Positions 9,541 to 18,652 are shown, numbered from the stretch's first letter. The stretch: 64,000 bases of DNA from Helicobacter pylori NCTC 11637 = CCUG 17874 = ATCC 43504 = JCM 12093 (GCF_900478295.1 NZ_LS483488.1:1178001-1242000), one strand, 5' to 3'. Translations and numbers: made by a program. Notes: generated from the letters alone by a model not told the origin.

Positions 9541-9936
9541 AATGGGGTTAGGACACTAATAAGTTTAGGGATTTTGTTAAGCGTTTTGAGTGGCGATGAT
9601 CTGAAGTTGTATTCAAAACCTTTGGTCTATTCGGCTGGAAGTGGGATGATTGGGATTGATATTGACAAACGGACATTTTACAAACGAGCGTTCGTTTTCA
9701 CGATGAAATCGTTGTTCGGTGAAAACTTGATTCTGTTTGTCAAATTAAAGCATTCTGCATTGATGAGCAAGCACATGAAAGGGCCTTTGGAAAACCGCCA
9801 TCACCATTCTTTCACTAAAAATTATGAAAAAGCGATCAATGGTTGTCAAAAGTATTTCCATATCAAATTGCCTGAAGGTGCTCCTAGCAACTTCAAATCA
9901 GGCTCATACATGGCCACTATGGTGGTGCGTTTTTAA
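9540..9936 (+). pseudogene. remnant of a secreted/outer-membrane protein gene
   Basis: A ribosome site (AAGGAAAG) precedes an ATG at about 9541 that runs into stops within five codons. In another frame a signal-peptide-like stretch (LISLGILLSVLSG) leads into 120 aa ending GSYMATMVVRF. A terminal phenylalanine after an amphipathic strand is typical of beta-barrel outer-membrane proteins, and the protein is far shorter than H. pylori Hop/Hof/Hom porins. I read it as an OMP gene with a damaged start and a large internal deletion. Assignment to a named OMP family is not possible from the sequence alone; the longest intact piece is 9574-9936. Confidence 0.5.
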
Positions 9937-10317
9937 AGCGTTATTTGGGGTATTCTTTAATACCATTATTATCTTTTAAAAACACAAATTTGTTTTTTAG
10001 CCTTTTTTTTAAATCTTCTTAGAACTCTTTATATTGATTGAGTGGAGTGTTTTCAAGATACGGATAAAAATTCGTAGAAGAAAAATAAAAAGGCTTTGTT
10101 TCCATCAAATACGGGTTACTAAAACTTTTTATGGTGGGTTATAGCGTATTTTTGGCTTTAGTTGTTTCTTTTAGGATTAGTTTTATCAAGGTTTAAAGCA
10201 TTAGCGTCTTTCCTCTTATCATTTGGCGTTAAAAGCGACTCCATTAGCCCATTTCTTGAATTTTTTGCAACCATCTATTTTTAATCTGCCCTAAAGCCAT
10301 GAAGCAAAACAAACCCC
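9937..10317. other. intergenic region, no gene recognised
   Basis: T-rich DNA with short broken frames on both strands. Nothing with a ribosome site, repeat or hairpin worth naming; it may be decayed sequence linked to the OMP remnant upstream. Confidence 0.4.
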
Positions 10318-11337
10318 CTACAAAAACGCTTCTAACTTATAGGCTTTTTTATGCTCTTGTTTCAAATCCATATAAGCGTTTAAAAGCATGTATTCTTCAA
10401 AAGATAAAACCGCTAAATGCTCCTTAGCGAGATCGTTCATTTCTAATTCTAACAACACGAATAAAAAGGCTTTTTGCGCCTTATCGTCTTCTTGGCTTAA
10501 AATCTCAAAAAATTGGAACCATTGATCGGGGACAAGAAATTTTTGTGCTTTTTGCGCGAGCTTCAAATAATCGTTCTTGTCATAACCCACCTTTTTGCAA
10601 AGCTCTGAAATTTTTAAAGTGTCTGTGTTTAAAGATTTTTCAAAAAAGGCTTTTAAAAAAGATTTCACGCACTCTTTATCCAAGTTATCTTGCATCGCGT
10701 TCAAAGCCTTTAAAATCTCTTTTTTGTCGCCTTTTTGGGCGATTTCTATAAAAGCGTAGCGGCGTAATTCCAAAGGGATTTGCGCGTTTGTTAAAACTTC
10801 AAAGGCGTTTTTTAAATCGTTATGAATGAAAGCCTTCAAGCGTTTAGAAAAATAAGCATGCTCATAAGCTAGCGAATGCTTAGCGTGATCTTTAGGCTCA
10901 AGGGTGTTATTTTCTATATTGTGGTAATGCTTAAAAAGGTTGTCCACTTTTTCGCACCCGCTATTTGGCGTGTTTAAATCAGCCTTTAAATCATAACGGG
11001 CTAAAATTTGAGAGAGGTTTTTAGCGAGATCGCTTTTAAATTTCGTTTTTAAAAAAGTCTTTTGAGTGTCTTGGGATAGGATTTGTTTGAGCAATTTGTC
11101 AAAATCCCTTTTTTCATGGTATAAGCGGATTTTATGGCTGAGATTGTTCTTAAATAAAAAAACCCATGAAAAAAAAGCGAATATGCCCAAAACGCCCATA
11201 AGCCATACGGCAATGGGAAAATTAAAGCTGTAGCTCCCTAAATTGAAGGCATACGCTTGCGGATCAATACTATAAACAAACACGCCAAAACCCACAATGA
11301 ACAAAAATGTAAAGATAATGTAAAAACGCATGCGCAC
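10318..11337 (-). CDS. membrane-anchored helical protein, function unknown
   Basis: 339 aa. Two hydrophobic segments at about residues 5-25 and 40-62 form an N-terminal hairpin in the inner membrane; the remaining ~270 residues are charged, leucine- and lysine-rich helices with no cysteine or catalytic pattern I recognise. The layout (two TM helices plus an alpha-solenoid-like cytoplasmic part) recalls LapA/HemY-type scaffold proteins, but that is only a shape argument. Its start is 4 bases downstream of the rlmH stop, so it is probably cotranscribed behind accD-rlmH. Confidence 0.75.
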   Translation of the reverse strand: MRMRFYIIFTFLFIVGFGVFVYSIDPQAYAFNLGSYSFNFPIAVWLMGVLGIFAFFSWVFLFKNNLSHKIRLYHEKRDFDKLLKQILSQDTQKTFLKTKFKSDLAKNLSQILARYDLKADLNTPNSGCEKVDNLFKHYHNIENNTLEPKDHAKHSLAYEHAYFSKRLKAFIHNDLKNAFEVLTNAQIPLELRRYAFIEIAQKGDKKEILKALNAMQDNLDKECVKSFLKAFFEKSLNTDTLKISELCKKVGYDKNDYLKLAQKAQKFLVPDQWFQFFEILSQEDDKAQKAFLFVLLELEMNDLAKEHLAVLSFEEYMLLNAYMDLKQEHKKAYKLEAFL

Positions 11338-11340
11338 CTC

Positions 11341-11796
11341 CTATTTATGGTATGGATGCTTAAAAATAATGCTTAAAGCCCTATAGATTTGCTCGCATAA
11401 GACAATTTTAGCCACTTCATGACTAAAAGTCATCTCGCTCAAACTCCAAGCTTGACAACCCTTTAAAAAATTTTCTTCAAACCCATACGCTCCAGCGATA
11501 AAAAAATTAATATTAAGATGATTTTCTAACATTTTACTAAACGCAAAGCTATCGCCCCTTTGAGCTTTAGGGTGTAAGGCAATATTTTTTGCCTTAGGGT
11601 TTAAATACGGCTCAAAGGCTAGAGAGTAGCTTTTTTGAGCGAGTTCTTTAGAAACTTTTTGAGCGTTGGCGGTATTTTTAGGGAATAAATCCACTAATTC
11701 CAGCTCGCAATCAAATTGCTTGCATTGCTTTTGATAGACTTTCACTAACTCTAAAGGCGAACTTTTAGCGATAGAATACACCACGCAACGCATCAA
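11341..11796 (-). CDS. rlmH: 23S rRNA (pseudouridine-1915-N3)-methyltransferase
   Basis: 151 aa, SPOUT-class methyltransferase. The C-terminal family signature is clear: FFIAGAYGFEENF near residue 98, LSEMTFSHEVAKIVLCEQIY near residue 118 and the terminal PYHK. It methylates a pseudouridine in helix 69 of 23S rRNA on assembled ribosomes, using SAM. It sits 10 bases after accD on the same strand. Confidence 0.93.
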   Translation of the reverse strand: MMRCVVYSIAKSSPLELVKVYQKQCKQFDCELELVDLFPKNTANAQKVSKELAQKSYSLAFEPYLNPKAKNIALHPKAQRGDSFAFSKMLENHLNINFFIAGAYGFEENFLKGCQAWSLSEMTFSHEVAKIVLCEQIYRALSIIFKHPYHK

Positions 11797-11806
11797 TGTT
11801 AAAACT

Positions 11807-12676
11807 CTAAAAAATCTTTGAAGTCTTATGCATCATCATAGCGATGAGATCGCTCAAAGTTTTTTTCAAATCCTTCCTGTGTACAATCATATCAATCAAA
11901 CCATGCTCTAATAAAAATTCCGCCGTTTGAAAGCCCTCAGGCAAATCCGCCCCTATAGTTTGCTTGATCACCCTAGGCCCTGCAAAACCTATCATCGCCC
12001 CTGGCTCTGCGATAATGAGATCCCCTAAAAAAGCAAAAGACGCGCTAACGCCCCCATAAGTGGGATCGCTTAAGAGCGAAATGAAAGGGAGTTTGGCCTC
12101 ACTCAATCGGTTCAAAGCCGCGCTCGTTTTAGCCATTTGCATGAGCGAATAAGTGGATTCTTGCATCCTGGCCCCCCCACTCGCTGAAACAATCAATAAC
12201 GCTTCTCTTTTAGCGACCGCGCGATTGATCGCTCTTACAATCTTTTCCCCCTCTACAGAGCCTAAACTCCCCCCCATAAAGCTGAAATCAAACACCACGA
12301 TCTGCAAAGGCATGCGGTTGATTTTAGCCTCACCGCTGATCACTGAGCTTGGGCGGTTAGTCCTTTTTTCGTATTTTTTAATGCGTTGTTTATAACTCTC
12401 TTTATCCACGAAATTTAAAGGATCATTAGGCCGTAAGTGCTTGTCAAACTCTTCAAAACTCCCCACATCGCATAAAAATTCAATCCTTTCAGCCGCTTTC
12501 ATGCGGAAATGGTAATGGCATTTCAAACACACGCTGTATTTACCAAACACTTCTTTATGATACATTAACGCATAACATTTAGGGCATTTCACCCAATGGC
12601 TTGGCTGTTCTTCCTTACTTGGCGCTGTCCGCAATTTATTGATCTTAAAATTTTTAAAGAAATCTGCAAATCCCAT
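11807..12676 (-). CDS. accD: acetyl-CoA carboxylase carboxyltransferase beta subunit
   Basis: 289 aa. The N-terminal zinc ribbon (CPKC at about residue 31, CLKC about 22 residues on) is followed by the crotonase-like carboxyltransferase domain with SASGGARMQESTYSLMQMAK and the oxyanion-hole glycines around GGVSASFAFLGD. With AccA it transfers carboxyl from biotin-carrier protein to acetyl-CoA, the first step of fatty acid synthesis. First gene of a minus-strand run with rlmH and the membrane protein; diverges from recO. Confidence 0.96.
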   Translation of the reverse strand: MGFADFFKNFKINKLRTAPSKEEQPSHWVKCPKCYALMYHKEVFGKYSVCLKCHYHFRMKAAERIEFLCDVGSFEEFDKHLRPNDPLNFVDKESYKQRIKKYEKRTNRPSSVISGEAKINRMPLQIVVFDFSFMGGSLGSVEGEKIVRAINRAVAKREALLIVSASGGARMQESTYSLMQMAKTSAALNRLSEAKLPFISLLSDPTYGGVSASFAFLGDLIIAEPGAMIGFAGPRVIKQTIGADLPEGFQTAEFLLEHGLIDMIVHRKDLKKTLSDLIAMMMHKTSKIF

Positions 12677-12706
12677 GTTTTTCCTTAATTTTGCAGTTTT
12701 ATTAGG

Positions 12707-12712
12707 ATTGTA
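12707..12712 (-). promoter_or_regulatory. -10 box for accD
   Basis: TACAAT on the minus strand, 31 bases before the accD ATG. It is close to, and directed away from, the recO promoter. Confidence 0.5.
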
Positions 12713-12725
12713 TCCAAGTTTTGCT

Positions 12726-12731
12726 TATAAT
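12726..12731 (+). promoter_or_regulatory. extended -10 promoter for recO
   Basis: TGCTTATAATA contains a consensus TATAAT at 12726-12731. It lies inside the longest open frame of the next gene, which argues for the downstream ATG at 12757 as the true start. Confidence 0.6.
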
Positions 12732-12756
12732 AAACCAAATTATCTTAAGAGTAGTG

Positions 12757-13371
12757 ATGCAAGGGTTTCTTTTACAAACACAAAGCATAAGAGATGAAGA
12801 TTTGATCGTGCGCGTTTTAACCAAAAACCAGCTCAAAACTCTCTATCGTTTCTATGGCAAACGCCATAGCGTGCTGAATGTGGGGCGTAAAATTGATTTT
12901 GAAGAAGAAAACGATGATAAATTTTTGCCCAAGCTAAGGAATATTTTGCATTTAGGCTACATTTGGGAAAGAGAAATGGAGCGCTTGTTTTTTTGGCAAC
13001 GCTTTTGCGCCCTCTTGTTTAGGCATTTAGAGGGCGTGCATTCTTTGGATAGTGTCTATTTTGACACTTTAGATGATGGGGCTAACAAACTCTCCAAACA
13101 GCACCCCTTAAGAGTGATTTTAGAAATGTATGCAACGCTTTTGAATTTTGAAGGGCGCTTGCAAAGTTACAATTCTTGTTTTTTATGCGATGCAAAATTA
13201 GAGCGTTCTGTCGCTTTAGCGCAAGGGTTTATTCTAGCACACCCCTCTTGCTTGAAAGCTAAAAGCCTGGATTTAGAAAAAATCCAAGCTTTTTTTCGCA
13301 CTCAAAGCACGATTGATTTAGAAACAGAAGAAGTGGAAGAATTATGGCGCACGCTGAATTTAGGGTTTTGA
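12757..13371 (+). CDS. recO: RecO, DNA repair mediator
   Basis: The reading frame is open from 12721, but a TATAAT box lies at 12726-12731 and the ATG at 12757 starts at the conserved MQGFLLQTQSIRDEDLIV beta-strand, so I take 12757 (204 aa). RecO binds single-stranded DNA through an N-terminal OB fold and loads RecA with RecR. The epsilon-proteobacterial form is short and divergent; a pair of cysteines (SCFLCDAK) remains where other RecO proteins have a zinc finger. This gene was assigned as the H. pylori RecO in earlier studies. Confidence 0.8.
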   Translation: MQGFLLQTQSIRDEDLIVRVLTKNQLKTLYRFYGKRHSVLNVGRKIDFEEENDDKFLPKLRNILHLGYIWEREMERLFFWQRFCALLFRHLEGVHSLDSVYFDTLDDGANKLSKQHPLRVILEMYATLLNFEGRLQSYNSCFLCDAKLERSVALAQGFILAHPSCLKAKSLDLEKIQAFFRTQSTIDLETEEVEELWRTLNLGF

Positions 13372-13381
13372 AAGGTTAAAA

Positions 13382-14038
13382 ATGAAATTTAAATTTTTGA
13401 ATATGGATAATGAGAGCGGTTTTATTTTGATTGAAAAAGAATTAGAACGATTAAACATTCTCGCTCAAGTCAAAGAAGATTGCATTGAATTAAAAGGCGA
13501 GAATGTAGAGCGTGCGAGAGTTTATCTTAAAACGCTTTTTAATTCTAACATTGTGGAATTAGACGATCACCAAAAAAGCGCAAACGCTTTAATAGAGCGC
13601 TTGAAATCTTTAGGTTTAAAAATTGCGGTGGCTGAAAGCTGCTCTGGGGGGTTGTTATCGCATGCATTCACTTCCATTAGCGGGGCTTCAGCGGTTTTTA
13701 TGGGGGGTGTTGTGTGTTACAATGAAGAGGTTAAGCGCGAATTATTGAAGGTCAATGCCACGACTTTAAAAGTCTTTGGGGTTTATAGTGAAGAATGCGT
13801 GAAAGAAATGCTACTAGGCGTGTTTTTGAATTTTAAAGCGGATTTAGCGCTTGCGATGAGTGGGGTGGCTGGCCCTAATGGGGGGAGCAAGGCTAATCCT
13901 GTAGGCACGATTTATATTGGTGTGCAAAAGTTAGGATCTCAAGCTTTAATCGATCGCTGTTTTTTTGAAGGGGACAGAGAAAGCATTCAAAATAAAAGCG
14001 TAGAGCATGCTTTAAACATGCTCGCTAGAATGCTATAA
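13382..14038 (+). CDS. CinA family protein (nicotinamide-nucleotide amidase type)
   Basis: 218 aa. The C-terminal CinA domain spans roughly residues 65-215, with the signature AVAESCSGGLLSHAFTSISG near residue 82 and SGVAGPNGGSKANPVGTIY near residue 160. CinA C-terminal domains deamidate nicotinamide mononucleotide in pyridine nucleotide salvage. The N-terminal molybdopterin-binding part of full-length CinA is absent; the first ~60 residues are of another kind. It starts 10 bases after recO and is probably cotranscribed. Confidence 0.85.
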   Translation: MKFKFLNMDNESGFILIEKELERLNILAQVKEDCIELKGENVERARVYLKTLFNSNIVELDDHQKSANALIERLKSLGLKIAVAESCSGGLLSHAFTSISGASAVFMGGVVCYNEEVKRELLKVNATTLKVFGVYSEECVKEMLLGVFLNFKADLALAMSGVAGPNGGSKANPVGTIYIGVQKLGSQALIDRCFFEGDRESIQNKSVEHALNMLARML

Positions 14039-14040
14039 AA

Positions 14041-14607
14041 CTACCTTAATGCGCAAACGCTACCAAATTCTTTTTGAGCGACCTTAGCGATGTAAGCGAT
14101 TTCATTATCGTTAAGGTTTTCAACGCTCGCTTTTAAATACCTTTTGATTTGCTCAATCTGGCAACCCACTAGCTTGATTTTCACCACAGCCACCTCCGAT
14201 TTTAAATTCGTATAGGTGTTGGATACCTGGATCTTAGTCGCTAGGTAATTATAGACAGCGTAGCTGATACTCGTAGTCGTCTGCTCGGACTCATGGAATT
14301 GCTCAATGAAGCGTTTTTTATACTTCATCATGATTTCATGAAAAACCACGATCAGGCTCAATTTAGCGTTCAAAGTCGCTTGCTCAATCCCTAAATATTT
14401 GTTATTAACAGGGATATACGCCACTCCCATTTCTTCGTAGGGGACTTTAGCGTCTTCAAAAACCCAAGCAGGAGCATCAGACAGTTCTGATTTCATGCCC
14501 TTTAAATCAGAAACTAAAATCCCATCATCTCTTAAAATACTCTTAGCGCTTAATGAAACGCTTGAAAACACCCCTAAAAGAGCGATTAAAACCATTCTTT
14601 TAAACAA
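14041..14607 (-). CDS. secreted protein of unknown function
   Basis: 188 aa with a signal peptide (MFKRMVLIALLGVFSSVSLSAKS, cleavage about residue 21). No domain recognised. The mature part is mixed alpha/beta with two cysteines (VGCQIEQ and SVCALR) that could form a disulfide in the periplasm. It converges with the CinA-family gene (2 bases between stops). Its upstream sequence, with ACTCCTT as ribosome site on the minus strand, is immediately followed by the mini-IS605. Confidence 0.75.
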   Translation of the reverse strand: MFKRMVLIALLGVFSSVSLSAKSILRDDGILVSDLKGMKSELSDAPAWVFEDAKVPYEEMGVAYIPVNNKYLGIEQATLNAKLSLIVVFHEIMMKYKKRFIEQFHESEQTTTSISYAVYNYLATKIQVSNTYTNLKSEVAVVKIKLVGCQIEQIKRYLKASVENLNDNEIAYIAKVAQKEFGSVCALR

Positions 14608-14642
14608 AATGCCACTCCTTAAACTTTAATTTAGGTTTGATT

Positions 14643-14914
14643 ATAGGTGAAGCACCCAAACGCTAAAGCGATTGGGCTTCCTCGGCTGATGTTGCCCATA
14701 GGGAAAGTTTGGTTCTCACTTTGTGTCCCTAATCATAGGGATTTTACAGAGTTTGATCTCCAACGCATTCCCTACAGGTCTCACACATCATATCTCCAAA
14801 GGCGTAACTTTGCGTACTTCCTACGCTAGATACAAATGTATGGAGATATTATACTACAAATTAGCAGCATTCATCCCAAACACTAAAGATGTTTGGGATT
14901 TCTGCTTGGGTGGT
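14643..14914 (-). mobile_element. mini-IS605 (non-autonomous IS200/IS605 element)
   Basis: About 270 bases with no transposase, bounded by IS605-type subterminal hairpins. On the rdxA side, CCCAAACATC/GATGTTTGGG folds at about 14875-14898. At the far end, GAAGC..CCAA/TTGG..GCTTC with loop TTTA folds at 14649-14680. Insertion follows TTTAA of rdxA (minus strand 14919-14915), the kind of target these HUH (TnpA) elements use, with no target duplication. The inside keeps short tnpB-like coding remnants without a start. Exact outer end near 14643 is uncertain by a few bases. Confidence 0.85.
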
Positions 14915-15101
14915 TTAAATCCTTATTAGTAACTATCACAAAATGCCATGGCTGCGTGTTGTAAGAGCTTGGCGATAGCCTGGCGATTTCAGCGACTTCT
15001 TCTAATTCCTCGCTAGAAAACTCATAATGGCTATCAAACATCTTGCAAGAATGGCGCTCCTTTAGTAATTGTCTTCTTTTTTCTTGATCCAAAAATTTCA
15101 T
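14883..15101 (-). pseudogene. rdxA: rdxA, truncated by mini-IS605
   Basis: The first 62 residues are RdxA, the oxygen-insensitive NADPH nitroreductase of H. pylori ([19 protein letters not shown] and [14 protein letters not shown] are typical). After KDL the frame enters the mini-IS605, adds ten foreign residues and stops; the family length is 210 aa, so about 70% of the protein, including most of the FMN site, is gone. The missing rdxA DNA is not found on the other side of the element, so insertion came with a deletion. Loss of RdxA is the main known cause of metronidazole resistance. The ATG overlaps the lgt stop. Confidence 0.95.
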
Positions 15102-15958
15102 TGATTTTCCTTTATTTTTTTAGAATTTTTTGTAGCATACAATAAAATCCCTAACGAAACAATTACCATAAATAAGCTTAAAATCTGCCCCATGCTCAAA
15201 TTCAAAAAATAAACCCCCATTTGGCTGTCTGGCTCTCTGTAAAATTCCGCAATAAAGCGCATCAAGGAATACCCCAAGCCATAAACCACAATCAGCAACC
15301 CATGCGTTTTGGTGTGTTTTTTAGCCCACATTACCATTAAAAACACGATAACCCCCTCTAAAAACGCTTCAATCAACTGGCTAGGATAACGCAATTGATT
15401 ATCCACCATAATGCCTATGATTTGCCCTAAATGGCTGTCTTTGGGGACAATCCTCCCCACAAGCTCCTGGTTTAAAAAATTCCCAATCCTCCCAAAAACA
15501 TACCCTAAAGGCAGGCTGATCGCAATCAAATCCAAATAAATCAAAAGCTTTTTCAAATCCTTACGGCTATAAAGATACGAAGCGATCAAAAACCCCACCA
15601 ACCCCCCATGATAGCTCATCCCACGAATGCCTACAAAATTCCCATGGCTATCAAAAGGGTTAAAGATTTGCCAAAAATGCGTCAAATAATAGCTGGAATT
15701 AGGCTCATAAATAAGAACATATCCTATCCTTGCCCCTAGCACAATGCCAAGCTCCGCCCATAAAAAATAACTCTCAAATTCCTTCCTTTCAATGGGGAAT
15801 CGCTTGGGATCTTTTTGAATCATTCTTAACGCCATATAAAAAGCGATAACAATCGCGCACGCATACGCCAAACCATACCAATGCACTTCAATACTGCCAA
15901 GACTAAAAGCGATAGGGTTAAATTGATCATAAATCGTATTCCAAGCGTTCATGATCAA
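15098..15958 (-). CDS. lgt: prolipoprotein diacylglyceryl transferase
   Basis: 286 aa, seven hydrophobic segments. Key Lgt motifs are present: [12 protein letters not shown] (about residue 115) and [18 protein letters not shown] (about residue 150). It moves diacylglycerol from phosphatidylglycerol to the lipobox cysteine of prolipoproteins in the inner membrane. Stop overlaps the rdxA start (ATGA), and the start follows the pseudouridine synthase gene by 3 bases. Confidence 0.96.
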   Translation of the reverse strand: MIMNAWNTIYDQFNPIAFSLGSIEVHWYGLAYACAIVIAFYMALRMIQKDPKRFPIERKEFESYFLWAELGIVLGARIGYVLIYEPNSSYYLTHFWQIFNPFDSHGNFVGIRGMSYHGGLVGFLIASYLYSRKDLKKLLIYLDLIAISLPLGYVFGRIGNFLNQELVGRIVPKDSHLGQIIGIMVDNQLRYPSQLIEAFLEGVIVFLMVMWAKKHTKTHGLLIVVYGLGYSLMRFIAEFYREPDSQMGVYFLNLSMGQILSLFMVIVSLGILLYATKNSKKIKENQ

Positions 15959-15961
15959 TCC

Positions 15962-16696
15962 TTAAATTTCAAATTCTTTAGGGGGGATCGCTTCAAATTC
16001 ATACCCTAGTAGCGCGATTTTATGCGCATGGAGCATCAAGCGTTTGGCGGAGTGTTGGCTATCGCCATAGATTGTATCGCCTATAATGGGGTGGTTGATA
16101 TGCTTTAAATGGACTCTGATTTGGTGGGTTCTTCCGGTTTTGATCCCCACTTTTAAAAGGGTTTTTTTGTTGATAATTTTTAAAGGCGTGATTATCGTAA
16201 CCGCTTCTTGCCCTTTTTTAGAGATCTTGCTAAACGCTTTAGTGGTTTTAATCGTAAGAATGGGAGCGTTGATTTCTCGCTCTTCTTCTATGATGCCTTG
16301 AGCGAGCGCTAAATACTCCTTTTTAACCGCCCTGTCTTTAAAAGCCTTTTTAGCTTTTAAATGGAATTCTGAATTTTCTTTCACCAACAAAATCACCCCG
16401 CTTGTTTCTTTATCCAAGCGGTGCAACAAAACCCAACCTTTGAAAAAAGAGATTAAATCATAGCTCTCTATAAAAGGAGGTTTAAAAAGAGCTAGAATGT
16501 TTTCATCTTCAAAAATCACGCTGGGTTTTTCAACCTTTTGGACGCTAAAGCGCGTGTTTTTGGGGAGTTCTTTTCTGGCGACCATCAATTTCTTCCCCCC
16601 TATACTCACTAACCCAGAATCGATCAAAGATTTAGCTTTTTTATGCGAAACGTTTTCTTGAACGCTCAATATTTTATAAGCTTTTTCCATGTTCAT
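15962..16696 (-). CDS. RluA-family RNA pseudouridine synthase
   Basis: 244 aa. N-terminal S4-like RNA-binding part (SHKKAKSLIDSGLVSIGGKK, about residues 17-36) and a catalytic domain with HRLDKETSGVILLVKE near residue 92, where the aspartate is catalytic, then GRTHQIRVHLKHINHPIIGD near residue 188. It isomerises uridine in rRNA or tRNA; the target cannot be told from sequence. It is the second gene of a tight run waaA-this-lgt-rdxA. Confidence 0.9.
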   Translation of the reverse strand: MNMEKAYKILSVQENVSHKKAKSLIDSGLVSIGGKKLMVARKELPKNTRFSVQKVEKPSVIFEDENILALFKPPFIESYDLISFFKGWVLLHRLDKETSGVILLVKENSEFHLKAKKAFKDRAVKKEYLALAQGIIEEEREINAPILTIKTTKAFSKISKKGQEAVTIITPLKIINKKTLLKVGIKTGRTHQIRVHLKHINHPIIGDTIYGDSQHSAKRLMLHAHKIALLGYEFEAIPPKEFEI

Positions 16697-16708
16697 CCTT
16701 TATCCTTT

Positions 16709-17890
16709 TTAATGTTTAATGAAAGCGAGCAATTCGTTTAAATCATGCCCGTTTTCTAAAAAACGCACCACGCCTAAATTTTTGTAATCTAAAAGAGCGC
16801 CTAACAGATCCTCTTTTGGAACGATTTTATAAGGCTTGACTAATTCAAACAACGCTACCTGGTTGAAAAGATACTCCCCTGTGATCAAGCACGCATTAAA
16901 AAACGCCGGCTCTAAAGGGTTATGCCCCCCCATTTTGACAAACGAACCCCCTAAAATGACAATATCTGCGATCGCATAGAAATTATTCAATTCCCCCAAG
17001 CGATCCACTAACAAAATATCGCATTCCACAAAACCCTTTGAAGAAAAACACTCCCAACTAAAACGAGTCGCTTTTAAAGCATCTTGCAATAAATTCTGCA
17101 CGCTTTTAAAACGCTCCGGGTGGCGCGGCACGACAATCAGTCTTGCATTTTTAAAAGTCTTTTTGAACTCTAAAAACGCTTTTAACCCTAATTCCTCCTC
17201 GCCCTCATGCGTGCTAGCTAAAACAATGTTTAAAGCGTCCGGGTTTTTAGGGTAAAACGAAGCGATCACAGGCTTTGAAAAACGCTTGATATTCAAAAAA
17301 TCCACCACTTTTTTTGCCCCTAGATTCAACAAGCGCTTTTTATCCTCCTTGCTTTGCGCTAAAATCAAATCAACGCGTTTGAATAAAAGCGCATAAAAGA
17401 AAGAAAAACGCTGATACTTGGGGTAAGAACGAGCGCTGATGCGAGCGTTAATGAGCATGGTTTTTGCCCCTAATTTTTGAGCCGTATCAAACACATTAAA
17501 CCACAATTCCGCTTCTGTAACCACCAAAGTTTTTAAGCGTTTTAAGTTTTTTTTCCATGCAAATAATAGGGTTTCAAAAGGCAGGTAACGCACTTCTATA
17601 TGCTTAGAATGCTGATAAGTTTGAGCGGCTAATTCAAAGCCGGTATTAGTGGTAACGCTGATTAAAATCGGCTCTTTTAAAGCTTGAATGATTGGCTCTA
17701 AGGATTTGACCTCCCCATAAGAGCATGCATGAAACCAAAAAACCGGCTCGCTTTTTAAAAAATTGTCTTTAAGAAAAAAACGAGCCTTCAAAGAATGGCG
17801 GTATTTTTCCTTAAAACTCCAAAAAAAGATGAAAGGCACACCAAAAAGATGCCCCAAAGTTAACAATAAAAGGTAGAAAAACTTAAACAA
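16709..17890 (-). CDS. waaA: Kdo transferase of lipid A synthesis
   Basis: 393 aa, GT-B glycosyltransferase with an N-terminal membrane anchor (FFYLLLLTLGHLFGVPFIFF). FWFHACSYGEVKSLEPII near residue 50 carries the conserved acidic residue of KdtA/WaaA, and PFETLLFAWKKNL and GGSFVKMGGHNPLEPAFF (near residue 315) are family motifs. It attaches Kdo to the lipid A precursor at the inner membrane; H. pylori keeps a single Kdo after later trimming. Starts one base after the flgZ stop. Confidence 0.94.
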   Translation of the reverse strand: MFKFFYLLLLTLGHLFGVPFIFFWSFKEKYRHSLKARFFLKDNFLKSEPVFWFHACSYGEVKSLEPIIQALKEPILISVTTNTGFELAAQTYQHSKHIEVRYLPFETLLFAWKKNLKRLKTLVVTEAELWFNVFDTAQKLGAKTMLINARISARSYPKYQRFSFFYALLFKRVDLILAQSKEDKKRLLNLGAKKVVDFLNIKRFSKPVIASFYPKNPDALNIVLASTHEGEEELGLKAFLEFKKTFKNARLIVVPRHPERFKSVQNLLQDALKATRFSWECFSSKGFVECDILLVDRLGELNNFYAIADIVILGGSFVKMGGHNPLEPAFFNACLITGEYLFNQVALFELVKPYKIVPKEDLLGALLDYKNLGVVRFLENGHDLNELLAFIKH

Positions 17891-18643
17891 TCAAACTGAT
17901 TCTTGGCTTTCTTTTGGAGGTTGAGCGCTGTTTTCATACGCGCCCTCAGCGTATAAAATACGCCCGCAATACGGGCAAGTGATCATGTCCCCACTCGTTA
18001 GCACTTCGGTATAAATCTTATCATTCAGTCTAATAAAACAACCCCCACAAGCTTGTTTTTTGATCGTTACAATGCTCGTGTTTTTCGCCCATCTTCTGAT
18101 CCTTTCATAAAAGCTATAGATTTTAGGCTCGGTTTTTTCCACGAGTTCTTCTTTCTTTTTAAAGATGATTTGTTGGGTTTCTTTGATGTTTTTGACTTCG
18201 TTTTCCACTAAATTTTCCAATTCCAACGCTAATTTTTCAAGCTCTAGCATTTCCTTTTTCAAAACTTCTTGTTTTTCGCTTTTGTGCTTGATTTCATTTT
18301 GCAGGTTTTCAATTTCTCTGTTGGCTTGGTTGGAGCGCTCTTTAGCAATATCTTCTTCAATGTTTAAAGATCGCAATTCCCTTTCGGATTTGATCTCGCT
18401 CATTTTCTTTTGAATGCTAGCGATTTTAGCGTTCGTGTCTTGTAGGGTTTGCTCGTTTTTAGAAACCTGTAATTTTAGGGCTAATTTTTCCTCTTCCAAA
18501 TTCAAAATCGCTTTATTTTTAGCTTCTTTATCATTCAAGGCTTTATCCAAGTCTTTTCGTTTTTCTCTGATCAACGGCTCTAAGGAGTCAATTTCTTTAT
18601 CCAAATGCGAAATTTCAATCAATTGTTTGAGATGGGTGTTCAT
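17891..18643 (-). CDS. flgZ: FlgZ/HP0958-type coiled-coil zinc-ribbon protein
   Basis: 250 aa. Residues ~10-180 form long coiled coils rich in Glu and Lys; the C-terminus has a four-cysteine zinc ribbon (CGGC about residue 202 and CPYC about residue 225). This is the HP0958 protein, reported in H. pylori to stabilise RpoN (sigma 54) and to bind flaA mRNA, so it is needed for flagella. It lies 9 bases after the Nif3-like gene in the same operon-like run. Confidence 0.92.
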   Translation of the reverse strand: MNTHLKQLIEISHLDKEIDSLEPLIREKRKDLDKALNDKEAKNKAILNLEEEKLALKLQVSKNEQTLQDTNAKIASIQKKMSEIKSERELRSLNIEEDIAKERSNQANREIENLQNEIKHKSEKQEVLKKEMLELEKLALELENLVENEVKNIKETQQIIFKKKEELVEKTEPKIYSFYERIRRWAKNTSIVTIKKQACGGCFIRLNDKIYTEVLTSGDMITCPYCGRILYAEGAYENSAQPPKESQESV

Positions 18644-18652
18644 CGCTTTCCT

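Noticed and set aside
14647-14929. Two plus-strand frames inside the mini-IS605
   Set aside because: They cover the terminal hairpins and tnpB remnant and have no start signals.
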